Origin: an uncultured Fretibacterium sp.
GTDB lineage: Bacteria; Synergistota; Synergistia; Synergistales; Aminobacteriaceae
Direction: 5' to 3'
Length of the DNA: 64,000 nt
NCBI GenBank assembly: GCA_946186205.1
Contig: CAMHMH010000001.1
Location: forward strand, 1 to 64,000
Below the pieces are notes generated by a model. That model was not told where the DNA came from, searched no databases, and saw only the letters and a program-made list of their open reading frames with translations. Made by a program: the position numbers and the translations under genes. The stretch's first letter is position 1, and each line of letters begins with the position of its first letter. Below are positions 20,601-29,890 of this stretch, piece by piece.

Positions 20601-23049
20601 AGTGCAGGACATGAGGCCAAATGTATGGCTTTCAGCGTGGCTCGTTCGTCCCGTTGAAGGCTCTGACGCAAAGCAATGGGCTTCTCACCGCGCAATAGGT
20701 CTCGCAAGAATAAAAACGGACCTCTCAGATTACCGCATAAGTGTCGGCATAAACGCTCCCAAAAAAGTAGAGCCGTCAGCAAAACTCCCCGTAACAATAA
20801 CCCTAAAAGGTGCAAGCGCGATGATTAGTGCAAACGCTGATGTCTCAATCGCACTTGTTGATGACGGTGTATTAGGCATGACAAAGTACAAAGTGCCAGA
20901 CCTCCTGACTCACTTCTGGGGAATGAAGAAACTCAACTCGGAAGGCTTTGACATGTACGACCAGTTAATCCCCGTTGAGGACAGAGCGACAGAGATACTT
21001 CATCCGGGCGGCGACGGAGGAATGGACGCATTTGCGCTTGACGGAAATATTCAGCGTTTCAAGATTCTTTCACTGTTTGAGGGAGTTCTTTATCCTGATG
21101 AGCGCGGAGTGATTCAGACTGAGCTTGATTTGCCGGAGTCATCAACACGAGGAAGGCTGTTTGTTGTAGCGGCTTCGGGACGTAGTTTCGGATGTGGTGA
21201 AACAACGATAGAGATTGCGCGTGATATTGTTACGGAAGCAGGGTTGCCAAGGTTCGCAGCACCGGGGGACTCATTCACGATTCCTGTGTCAGTCTTCAAC
21301 ACTTCAAACGAAAACAGAGACGTGAAAATCAGCCTTGTACCTGTAGGATTAATGCTCGACAAGTCATTCACTGACCTGAAAATTTCCGCAGGGTCAAAAT
21401 CTTCATTCACGGCAACCGCAAAAGCACTCGGAGGAGCTGACAAGGCAGTCTTAAGCGTCATAACATCGTGGAACGAGAACGGCGCGGAGAAGTCATTCAC
21501 TCAGGAAATTGAGATGCCAGTCCGTCCCGCATGGCCGACAGTAACATCAGCAGGAACAGGAACATTCAACGAGGGAAAAACTCAGATTGATATACCGTTC
21601 AGCAAATTCAGCGGGAAAATAACAGGCTCATTAACGCTCGGTGCTACTCCTGCCATAAACGCTTCACAGGCCGTTGACTTCCTCAGCAAATACCCTCATG
21701 GATGTTTGGAGCAGACTATTTCATGCGCATGGCCTTTCCTCACAGTAAGAGACGCGGCCGCCGAATTAGATCCCTTGTTGCTGAATGATGAGGAAATACG
21801 CATAAGGGCAGAAAGCGCGATAACCCGAATACAGTCAATGCAGCTGTATAACGGCTCGTTCGCAATGTGGCCGGGAACGACTCAGACATACAACTGGGGC
21901 AGTGTATACGCGGCTCACTTCCTTTTGAGCGCAAAGAACGCGGGAATAAATTACCCTGAAGAAATGCTGACGGGAGTTATGAACTGGATGAGGGAGTTCC
22001 TTGCTTCAAATCCAAGCTATGAATACGAGGGCGCAGAGAAAGACGACATGACAGCAAAAGCATACGCGGTTTACGTACTTGCGCTTTCAGGTGAAAAGCC
22101 GTTAGGATGGATTGAGTATCTCCGAGAGAATGAAGACAGCCTTCACCAGTCAGGGAGAATATATCTTGCAGGAGCGCAGGCAGTTGTTGACGGAAGAGCC
22201 GACGCACTTCGCAATCTCAACATCGGAAAACGCACGGGCTATTCAGGGATGACTCTTGAGTCTGACGCTCGAAACACAGCAATACTCCTCTCAATGTGGC
22301 TTGACACAGAGCCTTCAGCACCAGAGGTAACCGAGCTTGCATTGAGACTAGCGGGCATGAAGTGGTACAGCACTCAGGATAATTCGTCGGCAATCGTAGC
22401 TTTGTCGCGCTATAACGTCGAGGCGGCCGGGGCAAAGAGCGATATTTCAGCCAGCGTAAACACAGAGACTTCAGACAAACCATTGCTCACGTGGAAGACC
22501 GGTGAAAGCTCATCAGCCATCAACGTTGACCAGTTACCGAAAGACGCAAATATTCTCATCGAGGCAAACGGACAAGGGCAGGGCTGTTACTCGTGGAGCA
22601 TAACAGGAGTCCCGACATCTAGTCCCAAGCCTGAGCGACGAAACGTCAACATAGAATGCTCATACTATGACGAGGACGGAAATACTGTAGACTTCACAAG
22701 GACGATTGAGCACGGCAAAATTATTCGCGTAGTACTCAGCGTGAAGCCATCAATGACAGTAAACAATCTCGCTTTGAGTTACTTGCTTCCGTCAGGTTTT
22801 GAGCTTGAGAATCCGAGACTCAATGACGGTCAGGAAGACTCAGACTCATACACTGGAGTTGTGAGTGATATACGTGATGACAGAATAGTTTTGTTCTTTG
22901 GGAGATTGTCGGGTGAAAGGTCTTACGGTTTCAGCATGAGAGCAGTAACACGCGGCACGTTCAAAGTTCCTCAGATAAGCGCGATGGGAATGTATGACCC
23001 CTCAATACGCTTCACAGGAAATATTCAGCGCGATGTAACAATAAGGTAA
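17698..23049 (+). CDS. Bacterial alpha-2-macroglobulin family protein with thioester motif
   Basis: MG domains, thioester-type GCLEQ (YPHGCLEQTISCAW); TTG start with aaaggatt and signal peptide. Confidence 0.92.
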   Translation: MSRTQRFFLLVLVLMLTVSTAFAASSRQTTPRGVRSFSPSGTVPENVSFRVVFTSSMVTLANIGKTITPENTLFPFSVNPPLQITGQWQNDKIFTARLLSPLRNATTYTASLRDNLKDIHGNPIGPGKFMFQTEGLSPADIRASMGKDENAHFTLTFNMKVDPARLKGFMNILDAEGKELSYTINSALPSRTIRASVPSKKIPSRQRFTVKISAGLKSGEGDLGIDHDITESVILDPVLMVQELRADNENTIQTTLNFGVDPDTVKKFVEIEPPVSNAVFESGWSDEIMRIRSSSFKPRSRFVITFKKGFPSKSGIVLKEDFKQAVIMPDLDPEITLPSAGTYLAPLEKGLIPVELLNVPKLQIDLWRMYESNIPYIINEEYEYFDKDIARRVFTKEIPLNLPLNERVRRSIPVDEMTSGDRGLFLLTVRNANSEWWDESQQMISLSDFGITARMWEDAALVWVNSLTTAQTVSDAKVRIFSDKKQLLAEGRTNDGGVFYYELPDGKTWENDNKPAVAVVSKGNDLTYIHLTRNLLNREIFETSGRDWLKSGYDGAIFSPRDIYRTGENAPFKIIVRNFDNTTPESFPVLFIVKDTLGRKVKQEAVTLNAKGSAVANLQLPGNALTGTWSAYAAIPGHEKKPIASYKFHVEDFAPPRIEVSMNTHRPYLIHGDTFTADIYAKWLFGVDGADLPLKVSWRATEGSFRPTQDRWKGYNFGDPSRKFATQEGEFDEERLDNFGKGRATLELNDNWEAPTIINLTLRAEVMEDSGRWVNTSITRPYFTAPWLLGIAPANENFGVRSNIAFKVAGITPNEEPANPGELNAELLKVTWNYNIVEIDGHKRWQSTEELQQVDEKKLTLKNGLGEVSFRPESYGSYMVKISDSNDNARAVYRFYASDPSSSGAGSQLIDRVEIIPDKDTYRLGETAHVKIKAPFGGLMMITVEGAKLISRNVRKIDSPEFTYDIPIVQDMRPNVWLSAWLVRPVEGSDAKQWASHRAIGLARIKTDLSDYRISVGINAPKKVEPSAKLPVTITLKGASAMISANADVSIALVDDGVLGMTKYKVPDLLTHFWGMKKLNSEGFDMYDQLIPVEDRATEILHPGGDGGMDAFALDGNIQRFKILSLFEGVLYPDERGVIQTELDLPESSTRGRLFVVAASGRSFGCGETTIEIARDIVTEAGLPRFAAPGDSFTIPVSVFNTSNENRDVKISLVPVGLMLDKSFTDLKISAGSKSSFTATAKALGGADKAVLSVITSWNENGAEKSFTQEIEMPVRPAWPTVTSAGTGTFNEGKTQIDIPFSKFSGKITGSLTLGATPAINASQAVDFLSKYPHGCLEQTISCAWPFLTVRDAAAELDPLLLNDEEIRIRAESAITRIQSMQLYNGSFAMWPGTTQTYNWGSVYAAHFLLSAKNAGINYPEEMLTGVMNWMREFLASNPSYEYEGAEKDDMTAKAYAVYVLALSGEKPLGWIEYLRENEDSLHQSGRIYLAGAQAVVDGRADALRNLNIGKRTGYSGMTLESDARNTAILLSMWLDTEPSAPEVTELALRLAGMKWYSTQDNSSAIVALSRYNVEAAGAKSDISASVNTETSDKPLLTWKTGESSSAINVDQLPKDANILIEANGQGQGCYSWSITGVPTSSPKPERRNVNIECSYYDEDGNTVDFTRTIEHGKIIRVVLSVKPSMTVNNLALSYLLPSGFELENPRLNDGQEDSDSYTGVVSDIRDDRIVLFFGRLSGERSYGFSMRAVTRGTFKVPQISAMGMYDPSIRFTGNIQRDVTIR

Positions 23050-23061
23050 CAGGAAAATATT

Positions 23062-23096
23062 TGTCCCCTCTGTTCAAAGCAGGGGGGATTTTTTTA
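23062..23096. terminator. Terminator after alpha-2-macroglobulin gene
   Basis: gtcccctctgttcaaagcaggggggattttttt. Confidence 0.85.
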
Positions 23097-23876
23097 CCGC
23101 AATAACGAGAGAATAATATTAATGACAAGAAGGACAGCGCATGACCCGGACAATAACGCCGTAAGTTTCAGGAGCTTTGAATCATATCCGCCGCGTGATT
23201 TTGATGACTCATGTTCGCCGCCTAATGCCCCGGAGATTTCCTCTTGCGCCGCTTCTCTCACCTCATGAATCAAAGCCGTGTTGTTCTCCTCAATCATAGC
23301 TGAGATTTCCCGCGACAATTCCGAAAGCGCAGTGCTGTGTGATTTGCTTTCTGCTTTGATTAGTCCCTCTATGCCTGCGAGAGCTTCAGAGTCAATTGAC
23401 GGCCTTAGAATTTCCGGGATATTTGCCGCTTCATTCTCGTGATTCTGCGCGTAAGTCTCAAAGAATGCTTTTATCCCCTGCGTGAGAGTGTCAATTCTCT
23501 TCGACATTTCGTCAAGCTCCGTCATTATTGGCTCATTGTCATACGTGATATTTTCTTGTGGCTTTGTGCTTACTGCTGACTGCAAAATTTCTGGCAGGCG
23601 GTCAAGAGATTTTCTGAGCGATGAGATTTCCTCAAGAACATTTCCGATAGACTGCATAATCATGCTCCTTCCCGCGCGAGAGTCATCAATCTCCGAACGC
23701 AGAGCCTTCACGATTTCGGAGCGCAAATCCTGGGCTGTTCTGTTAATTCTTTCAGCAGCTCCTGCGAAATCAACGGAAGGAATAGCGGAGGCAAGAGACT
23801 TTGAGAGGCTAGGAAGAATCATAGCAGAAAGTTCTGACACTAAACGGGCAGTAGTAGGGTCTAAATCATCGGGCAT
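23094..23876 (-). CDS. Coiled-coil protein with C-terminal TM, unknown function
   Basis: Met at 23876 with upstream ggag; long helical region; C-terminal LLSGSCAVLLVINIILSLL. The longer ORF to 24023 overlaps hemC. Confidence 0.55.
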   Translation of the reverse strand: MPDDLDPTTARLVSELSAMILPSLSKSLASAIPSVDFAGAAERINRTAQDLRSEIVKALRSEIDDSRAGRSMIMQSIGNVLEEISSLRKSLDRLPEILQSAVSTKPQENITYDNEPIMTELDEMSKRIDTLTQGIKAFFETYAQNHENEAANIPEILRPSIDSEALAGIEGLIKAESKSHSTALSELSREISAMIEENNTALIHEVREAAQEEISGALGGEHESSKSRGGYDSKLLKLTALLSGSCAVLLVINIILSLLR

Positions 23877-23941
23877 GGTAAAATTTTCAGCTCCAGTTAA
23901 AATTTTGTGATGAAACAAGTATATATCATGAAGGTGAAAAT

Positions 23942-24796
23942 TTGCGTATAAGAATAGGCACAAGGCCAAGTCCGTTAGCATTAGCCCAAGCGAAAATAAT
24001 TGCTGACGGGATAAGAACTTCATGGCCTGACGCAGAAATAATCACAATACCTATAAGGACATCGGGAGACAAGAACATGTCCCCTTTCACGACAGACCCT
24101 CGGGGGATAAAAGGATTGTTTACCAGAGAGATCGAAAAAGGGTTACAATTGGGAGAAATAGACATAGCGGTGCACAGCCTGAAGGATTTGCCTGTGAACA
24201 TGAGTCCCGATTTGCCGATAGTAGCATATTCACGGAGGGGAAATCCTTTTGACGCACTAATCACGAACGCGTCGTGCGGAAAAGTCATAGGCTCGTCATC
24301 ACTGAGAAGGCGTTTGCAGATTGCGAGGTTATATCCTGCCATGAAGGTTGTACCAGTACGGGGCAATGTAGGAACGAGGCTCAAGAAACTTGATGATGGA
24401 GAAATTGACGGTCTTGTACTTGCGGCATGCGGTCTTCAGAGGCTTGGCCTAACAGGTAGGATAGCCCGTATATTTACGGCAGATGAGATAATGCCATCAG
24501 CGTGCCAGGGTATTATAGCGTGCCAGGGCAGAGCTGGTGAAGATTATTCGTATCTATCGTGCGTTGATGATGATATTTCGAGGGACTGTGCGACTGCTGA
24601 GAGGAGTTTTTCGCGTTGTATAGGAGCGGGCTGCAACATTCCTGCTGGTGCATATGCTGAGATTCACGGGGATATGATTACACTTAAGGGATTGTATATT
24701 GATGACGCGGGTAACTTCCTCAAAGGAACGATTTCGGGACATCGGAAAGATTCTGAGACACTTGGAGTGAGATTAGCGGAGATGATACTGGGATGA
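23942..24796 (+). CDS. hemC: Hydroxymethylbilane synthase
   Basis: MRIRIGTRPSPLALAQA, HSLKDLP, dipyrromethane Cys region GAGCNIPAGAYA. Confidence 0.95.
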   Translation: MRIRIGTRPSPLALAQAKIIADGIRTSWPDAEIITIPIRTSGDKNMSPFTTDPRGIKGLFTREIEKGLQLGEIDIAVHSLKDLPVNMSPDLPIVAYSRRGNPFDALITNASCGKVIGSSSLRRRLQIARLYPAMKVVPVRGNVGTRLKKLDDGEIDGLVLAACGLQRLGLTGRIARIFTADEIMPSACQGIIACQGRAGEDYSYLSCVDDDISRDCATAERSFSRCIGAGCNIPAGAYAEIHGDMITLKGLYIDDAGNFLKGTISGHRKDSETLGVRLAEMILG

Positions 24797-26199
24797 CGGG
24801 GAAAATATATCTTGTCGGTTCAGGGCCTGGCGATTCGGGACTGATGACACTGCGAGGGCTTGAGGTGCTTCGGCGCGCTGAGTGTGTGATATATGATCAT
24901 CTTGTGGGCGAGGGGATTACAGCAATGATTCCTGAGAACGCAGAAATGATTGACGCGGGGAAATTTTCGGGACATCATAAACTTTCACAGAATGAAATCG
25001 AGTCGGCCATGATAGACCGTGCATTGTCAGGAAGAATTGTAGTTCGTCTCAAAGGAGGAGACCCGTATATATTCGGTCGCGGAGGAGAAGAGGCAGAAGC
25101 GATTATTCGTGCGGGAATAGATTTTGAGGTTGTCCCGGGCGTAACGTCAGCTTCAAGCGTACCTGCCTATGCTGGGATTCCGGCGACGCACAGGGATTTC
25201 TGCTCAGGAGTCAACATCTTCACGGCTCACGACAAGAACGGAAGTATACCCGGCATCACTGAGTCAACGTCAATATTCTTGATGGGTGTGAACAATTCAG
25301 AGTCATTGCAGAGGAAACTTCTTGAGACTATGAGTCCTGACACGCCTTGCGCTATAATTGAGAATGGAACTACATCAAGGCAGCGGGTCATACGCACAAA
25401 ACTTTCGGGGCTTCATGAGTCAGTCGTCAGCAAAAATATCAATCCTCCCGCCATAATTGTTGTTGGGAATGTGGCGACTCTCAATCTTGACTGGCGCAAA
25501 AATCTTCCTTTAGCCGGCAAAAGAATCATCATCACGCGCCCTGAAGGAAGGTCAGAAAGATTAGCGTCAAGACTTCACGACATGGGAGCAGAGATAATCT
25601 TAATGCCGACGATAAAGACCCGGACTCTTCACGGCTCAATCGACAATGTTAATTTATCCGGCTATGATTGGGCAGGATTTACGAGTGTTACGGGGGTTAA
25701 AGCACTCTTTGAGCTTTTGTGCGAGTCAGGGCGGGACATACGCGAGCTTGACGCTAAAATTGCGGCGATAGGTTCAGCGACAAAAGAGGCTCTAAATTCT
25801 CACGGGCTTAAGGTTGACTATGTGCCAGAAGTTTTTGACGGTCATCACATGGCCGTGGGCTTGTCGAAAATTGGGGGAAAAATTTTGATGTTCCGCGCTG
25901 AAAACGGGACTCCCGAAATTGATTCAGTCTTCATGAATTGCGGAATTGATTTCACGAATGTTTGTATTTACCGTGCTGATTATGTAAAATTGTCTCACGT
26001 TCCAGAATTTGCAGACATAATAATATTCACATCGTCTTCAACTGTGCGGGGATTTTCCGCGAGTACTGACAAATTGCGCGAGTCATTAGCGGTATGCATA
26101 GGTAGTCAGACGGCGGACGAAGCAATGAAGGCGGGATTTTCACGTGTAAAGATTGCGGAACAGGCTGATATTGATTCGCTAGTGAAAGCCTGTACGTGA
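24793..26199 (+). CDS. Bifunctional uroporphyrinogen-III C-methyltransferase / uroporphyrinogen-III synthase
   Basis: CobA/SUMT motifs (LVGSGPGDSGLMTLRGLE, RLKGGDPYIFGRGGEE) fused to HemD-like domain (IIITRPEGRSERLASRL). Confidence 0.94.
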   Translation: MTGKIYLVGSGPGDSGLMTLRGLEVLRRAECVIYDHLVGEGITAMIPENAEMIDAGKFSGHHKLSQNEIESAMIDRALSGRIVVRLKGGDPYIFGRGGEEAEAIIRAGIDFEVVPGVTSASSVPAYAGIPATHRDFCSGVNIFTAHDKNGSIPGITESTSIFLMGVNNSESLQRKLLETMSPDTPCAIIENGTTSRQRVIRTKLSGLHESVVSKNINPPAIIVVGNVATLNLDWRKNLPLAGKRIIITRPEGRSERLASRLHDMGAEIILMPTIKTRTLHGSIDNVNLSGYDWAGFTSVTGVKALFELLCESGRDIRELDAKIAAIGSATKEALNSHGLKVDYVPEVFDGHHMAVGLSKIGGKILMFRAENGTPEIDSVFMNCGIDFTNVCIYRADYVKLSHVPEFADIIIFTSSSTVRGFSASTDKLRESLAVCIGSQTADEAMKAGFSRVKIAEQADIDSLVKACT

Positions 26200-26227
26200 T
26201 GAATATATTTTGCGGAGGTAATATTTC

Positions 26228-27190
26228 ATGCGTAAAATTTTTCTTTCGTTGTTACTTGTTGCGTTGATGTGTTCAGTTTTGTTTGCTGACGAGAAATTCA
26301 CGAGCAAGACTCTACCTGTTGAGCTGAAAGACAATCCCATAACGCTGTATGAGAATATCCCGTTCAATTCGGGGAAAGAGCGCGGGGCTCAAATGTTCTC
26401 TCTTGCGATGGACATTCTTCAGCCGGACAGCAAGACACCATTGCCGTTAATTGTCTACGTATCGGGCGGAGGGTTCATAATGGCACCGAAAAACAACTGG
26501 ATACAGCAAAGGATGAAACTAGCTGAGGCCGGTTATGTTGTTGCGAGCATTGAATACCGTCATGCGCCGCTGTCGAAGTTCCCGCTTCCTTTGGAGGACT
26601 GCAAACTTGCTATAAGATGGTTAAGAGCGCACGCGAGTCAGTACAACATTGACGTGAACCGGGTCGGCATATTGGGTAACAGCGCGGGCGGTTATCTTTC
26701 GTCATTCGTGGGAGTAACGAACGGGATGAAGGAGTTTGACAAGGGGGACTTTCTCGAATATCCGAGCGATGTATTATGCGCGGTTGATATTTTCGGTATC
26801 TCTGAAGTAATGAGCATAGGAGACGATTACCCTGAGGAAGAACGGAAGCTCCACGACTCAGCCGGAATCACTGAGGCAATGTGGGTGAAAGGAGTTCCGG
26901 GCTTCGGAGGGCCAGACGGAGGCGTGAAAGATTTCCCGGAAGAGTCAAAGAAGGCAAGCCCGTTGTATTACGTCAGCGAAAAATCTGTGCCTATGCTCTT
27001 AATGCACGGGGACAAAGACAAGTCAGTATCACCGAGTCAGACCGACAAACTATATCAGGCACTCAAGGCAAAAGGAGTTGAGGCTGAAAGGTACGTAATA
27101 CCCGGAGCAGCTCACGGCGGGCCGCATTGGATTCAGGAGCCTGTGATGAAAATTATGATTGAGTTCTTCGACAAGCACCTCAAGAAATAA
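26228..27190 (+). CDS. Secreted alpha/beta hydrolase (BD-FAE/esterase-like)
   Basis: YVSGGGFI oxyanion motif, GNSAGG nucleophile elbow, signal peptide. Confidence 0.88.
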   Translation: MRKIFLSLLLVALMCSVLFADEKFTSKTLPVELKDNPITLYENIPFNSGKERGAQMFSLAMDILQPDSKTPLPLIVYVSGGGFIMAPKNNWIQQRMKLAEAGYVVASIEYRHAPLSKFPLPLEDCKLAIRWLRAHASQYNIDVNRVGILGNSAGGYLSSFVGVTNGMKEFDKGDFLEYPSDVLCAVDIFGISEVMSIGDDYPEEERKLHDSAGITEAMWVKGVPGFGGPDGGVKDFPEESKKASPLYYVSEKSVPMLLMHGDKDKSVSPSQTDKLYQALKAKGVEAERYVIPGAAHGGPHWIQEPVMKIMIEFFDKHLKK

Positions 27191-27202
27191 ATTGATGATT
27201 AC

Positions 27203-27239
27203 GATTCCCCTTCATGAAAACGTGAGGGGGAATTTTTTG
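27203..27239 (+). terminator. Terminator after hydrolase gene
   Basis: attccccttcatgaaaacgtgagggggaatttttt. Confidence 0.8.
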
Positions 27240-27326
27240 TTGATTTTTTTTGTGTAGAATGCGTTTTTAATATCCATAAAGTAAAATAACACTTTTTACG
27301 TAGCAGAAATAACGTTCCGTTTTGAC

Positions 27327-27614
27327 ATGTCGAGGGCAAAAATCAAGACGGATGAAGGCAGTAATCACGCTGAAATAACATTGCCTCCGCTTGATATGAA
27401 GTCAACAATTGACGTGAACAATGTGCGTGTTTATGACAGCACCAGAGGAATATGGGATTTTGTAGCTGACACGATAACTTTCAGCAATACATTCGACTAT
27501 AACGCGGTGGGCGAGATAATACGCGAAAAACGTGATGAGATAAACGCACGTCTTGTTCTCGAAAATTTAGCTTCTGCATTTGGCTATACATCTACAATTT
27601 CTTTTTCTGATTAA
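27327..27614 (+). CDS. Hypothetical small protein
   Basis: ORF followed by a terminator; no recognised family. Confidence 0.35.
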   Translation: MSRAKIKTDEGSNHAEITLPPLDMKSTIDVNNVRVYDSTRGIWDFVADTITFSNTFDYNAVGEIIREKRDEINARLVLENLASAFGYTSTISFSD

Positions 27615-27620
27615 CGGCGT

Positions 27621-27660
27621 GAAAATCCCCTTGTGAGTTTTCGCAGGGGGAATTTTTTTA
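27621..27660. terminator. Terminator between convergent genes
   Basis: aaaatccccttgtgagttttcgcagggggaattttttt. Confidence 0.75.
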
Positions 27661-28617
27661 TGCGTTCTTGATCTCGCGGATAAGATTCTCCATCATCGTT
27701 ATGATTCCTGAGTCGTTAATCCCTTCCGCCTGCCTGAAAAGTATATAGAGCTTGTCTTTCTGCGAACGTGTGAGTCCGTCCTCAATCCTCAGAATCTCAG
27801 CCCTCAATGCCCGGATACGTGATACGCTGTCGGCAATGTTCTTCCGGGCTTCCTGTTTCGACAGCGATAACCCTTTGAGTGATGCCCCCTTCACAATGAC
27901 ATCATCAACAACTTCTGAACCCGTGAAAAGCTCCCGGACCAACGGAATTTTCGCGCAGCCTCCCGTGAGTATGACTCTCTCAGGACTGAATACCCGCATG
28001 AATCTGTGAAGCGTATGTGAGGCTCTCTTTACGGGAAAATATATGAGCCTCTCGAAATCATCACGCAGAATATTTACGTTATGCCACAGCCGCGAGTCTT
28101 CATTGCTGAGAATGTGCTTGATTCTTTTTGCCTCGCTGAGAATTACATCATCAATTTTTTTCATCAGCTTCAATTCGCACAGGTAGCCGGCAAAAATTTT
28201 GTCGAACATATCACCGCAAACATCAACAGAGTCACAATCAATCACTTCACCGGCTTCAACCAGAACGAAATCACATCTTGACGCGCCGAAATCGCAAATC
28301 AGAGTCCGGGTCTCATCATTAAGTCCGAGAGTCAACGCTTCATGCTGGCTGATTATCTCCGTGTCCCTGAAGCCCGAATTGACCGCATTAACCCTTAAGG
28401 CCTCGCGCTGTCTTGAAGGCATGTCATCATGAACGGCAATAACGCACGAAAACACAGGCTCATCAAAAAATATCTCTGCTTCCTCTCTAAGCGTCAAAAA
28501 GTCTTGGCCGTCAGAACGCGCAATGATTCTCGTTCCCAAGTTGTCGGAATATCCCAGCTTTGAGCATGAAGACCCCGCGTCAATTCCCGCAAACACATTC
28601 AAACCCGCTGCCGTCAA
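27658..28617 (-). CDS. Hsp70/actin-like ATPase, divergent
   Basis: FAGIDAGSSCSKLGY, LICDFGASRCDFVLVE, ERVILTGGCAKIPLVRELF. Confidence 0.75.
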   Translation of the reverse strand: MTAAGLNVFAGIDAGSSCSKLGYSDNLGTRIIARSDGQDFLTLREEAEIFFDEPVFSCVIAVHDDMPSRQREALRVNAVNSGFRDTEIISQHEALTLGLNDETRTLICDFGASRCDFVLVEAGEVIDCDSVDVCGDMFDKIFAGYLCELKLMKKIDDVILSEAKRIKHILSNEDSRLWHNVNILRDDFERLIYFPVKRASHTLHRFMRVFSPERVILTGGCAKIPLVRELFTGSEVVDDVIVKGASLKGLSLSKQEARKNIADSVSRIRALRAEILRIEDGLTRSQKDKLYILFRQAEGINDSGIITMMENLIREIKNA

Positions 28618-29890
28618 AACGAATCACCTCAGCTTTCACGATCTCGTTGTTATCACCTTTGCATGTCGCCTCGATGTAGTGCCGTGTATGTCCTTTGCTG
28701 TCTCGCTCAATCAAAATTTCTTCTTCATGGCCGACGAATCTTTTTGCGTAACCGCTGAATAACTTTCTGCCTAATGATATTGCCTCTGCTACTCTTGAGA
28801 CTTTTACGGAGCTTGAGACTTGCCCTGCCATGTCCGCCGCAATTGTTCCTCTTCTCGCTGAATACGGGAAAACGTGAACGCGCCCGAACCCTGAAGCCCT
28901 CATTATGTCGATGGTGTTATTGAACGCCGAATCACTTTCACCGGGGAAGCCCACGAGAATGTCGCTTGATATGTGAATGTCGGGTGAAATTTTTTGCCGT
29001 AAATTTTCGCAGACCTTCACGAAATCACGCGCTGTATATCCTCTCCGCATGGCCGACAATACTCCGTCATCCCCGCTCTGTAATGGCAGGTGTAAATGAT
29101 GGCAGAATGACTCGCACTCAGCAAGAGCGTCAATTAATTCATCATTCAGGCTGAAAGGTTCAAGAGAGCCGAGTCGGAATCGTTTCAGGCCGTCAATCTC
29201 TGAGACACTCCGAATCAGTTCAGCGAGTGAGGTATCAATATCACGTCCGTAAATGCCCAAGTGTATCCCGGTGAATATGATCTCTTTCGTTCCGCCGTCA
29301 ATGAGCCTCTTAATGTCGCTGATGATGTTGCCGGGCTGTCTGCTTACGGGTCTTCCTCTCAGGTAAGGAATGATGCAGTAAGTACAGAAGTGATTGCATC
29401 CGTCCTGAATTTTCATGAACGCGCGGGAATGCATGACGGGTAAAGATGAGGGAAGCTCTTCCCATTCTGAGACGGTGAAAATATCCTGAACCCGCAAATC
29501 ACGAAAAGCCCGGCCATGTTTGAGCATTTCATTTACGGCAGAAGGAAGAATATTTTTGCCCTTTGAGCCTCCGAGAATATCGACTCCGAGTTCACGCGCT
29601 GAATTTTTGTCGACAGCCTGAGACCAGCACCCGCAGACCGCAAGAACGCCATCATTGCCCAAAACTTTGCGGACTCTGCGTATGAGGCTTCTGCATTTCC
29701 TGTCGGCCTCCTGAGTCACTGAGCAAGTAACGATTACTGCTGACGATATTCCCGGCGTTAAGTCCTGCGTTACTTCATGGCCGTATGACTTGAGAGCACC
29801 GGCAATGTATTCACCCTCGCAGAGACTCGAACGGCAGCCGAAAACGTGAACGAATATTAGCCCCATGCTTTTACGGCCCGGCAGCCCCAC
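28580..29890 (-). CDS. mtaB: MtaB-like tRNA methylthiotransferase (radical SAM)
   Basis: Radical SAM CNHFCTYCIIPYLRGRPVSR, UPF0004-like N-terminus VFGCRSSLCEGEYIAG. Confidence 0.92.
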   Translation of the reverse strand: MGLPGRKSMGLIFVHVFGCRSSLCEGEYIAGALKSYGHEVTQDLTPGISSAVIVTCSVTQEADRKCRSLIRRVRKVLGNDGVLAVCGCWSQAVDKNSARELGVDILGGSKGKNILPSAVNEMLKHGRAFRDLRVQDIFTVSEWEELPSSLPVMHSRAFMKIQDGCNHFCTYCIIPYLRGRPVSRQPGNIISDIKRLIDGGTKEIIFTGIHLGIYGRDIDTSLAELIRSVSEIDGLKRFRLGSLEPFSLNDELIDALAECESFCHHLHLPLQSGDDGVLSAMRRGYTARDFVKVCENLRQKISPDIHISSDILVGFPGESDSAFNNTIDIMRASGFGRVHVFPYSARRGTIAADMAGQVSSSVKVSRVAEAISLGRKLFSGYAKRFVGHEEEILIERDSKGHTRHYIEATCKGDNNEIVKAEVIRFDGSGFECVCGN

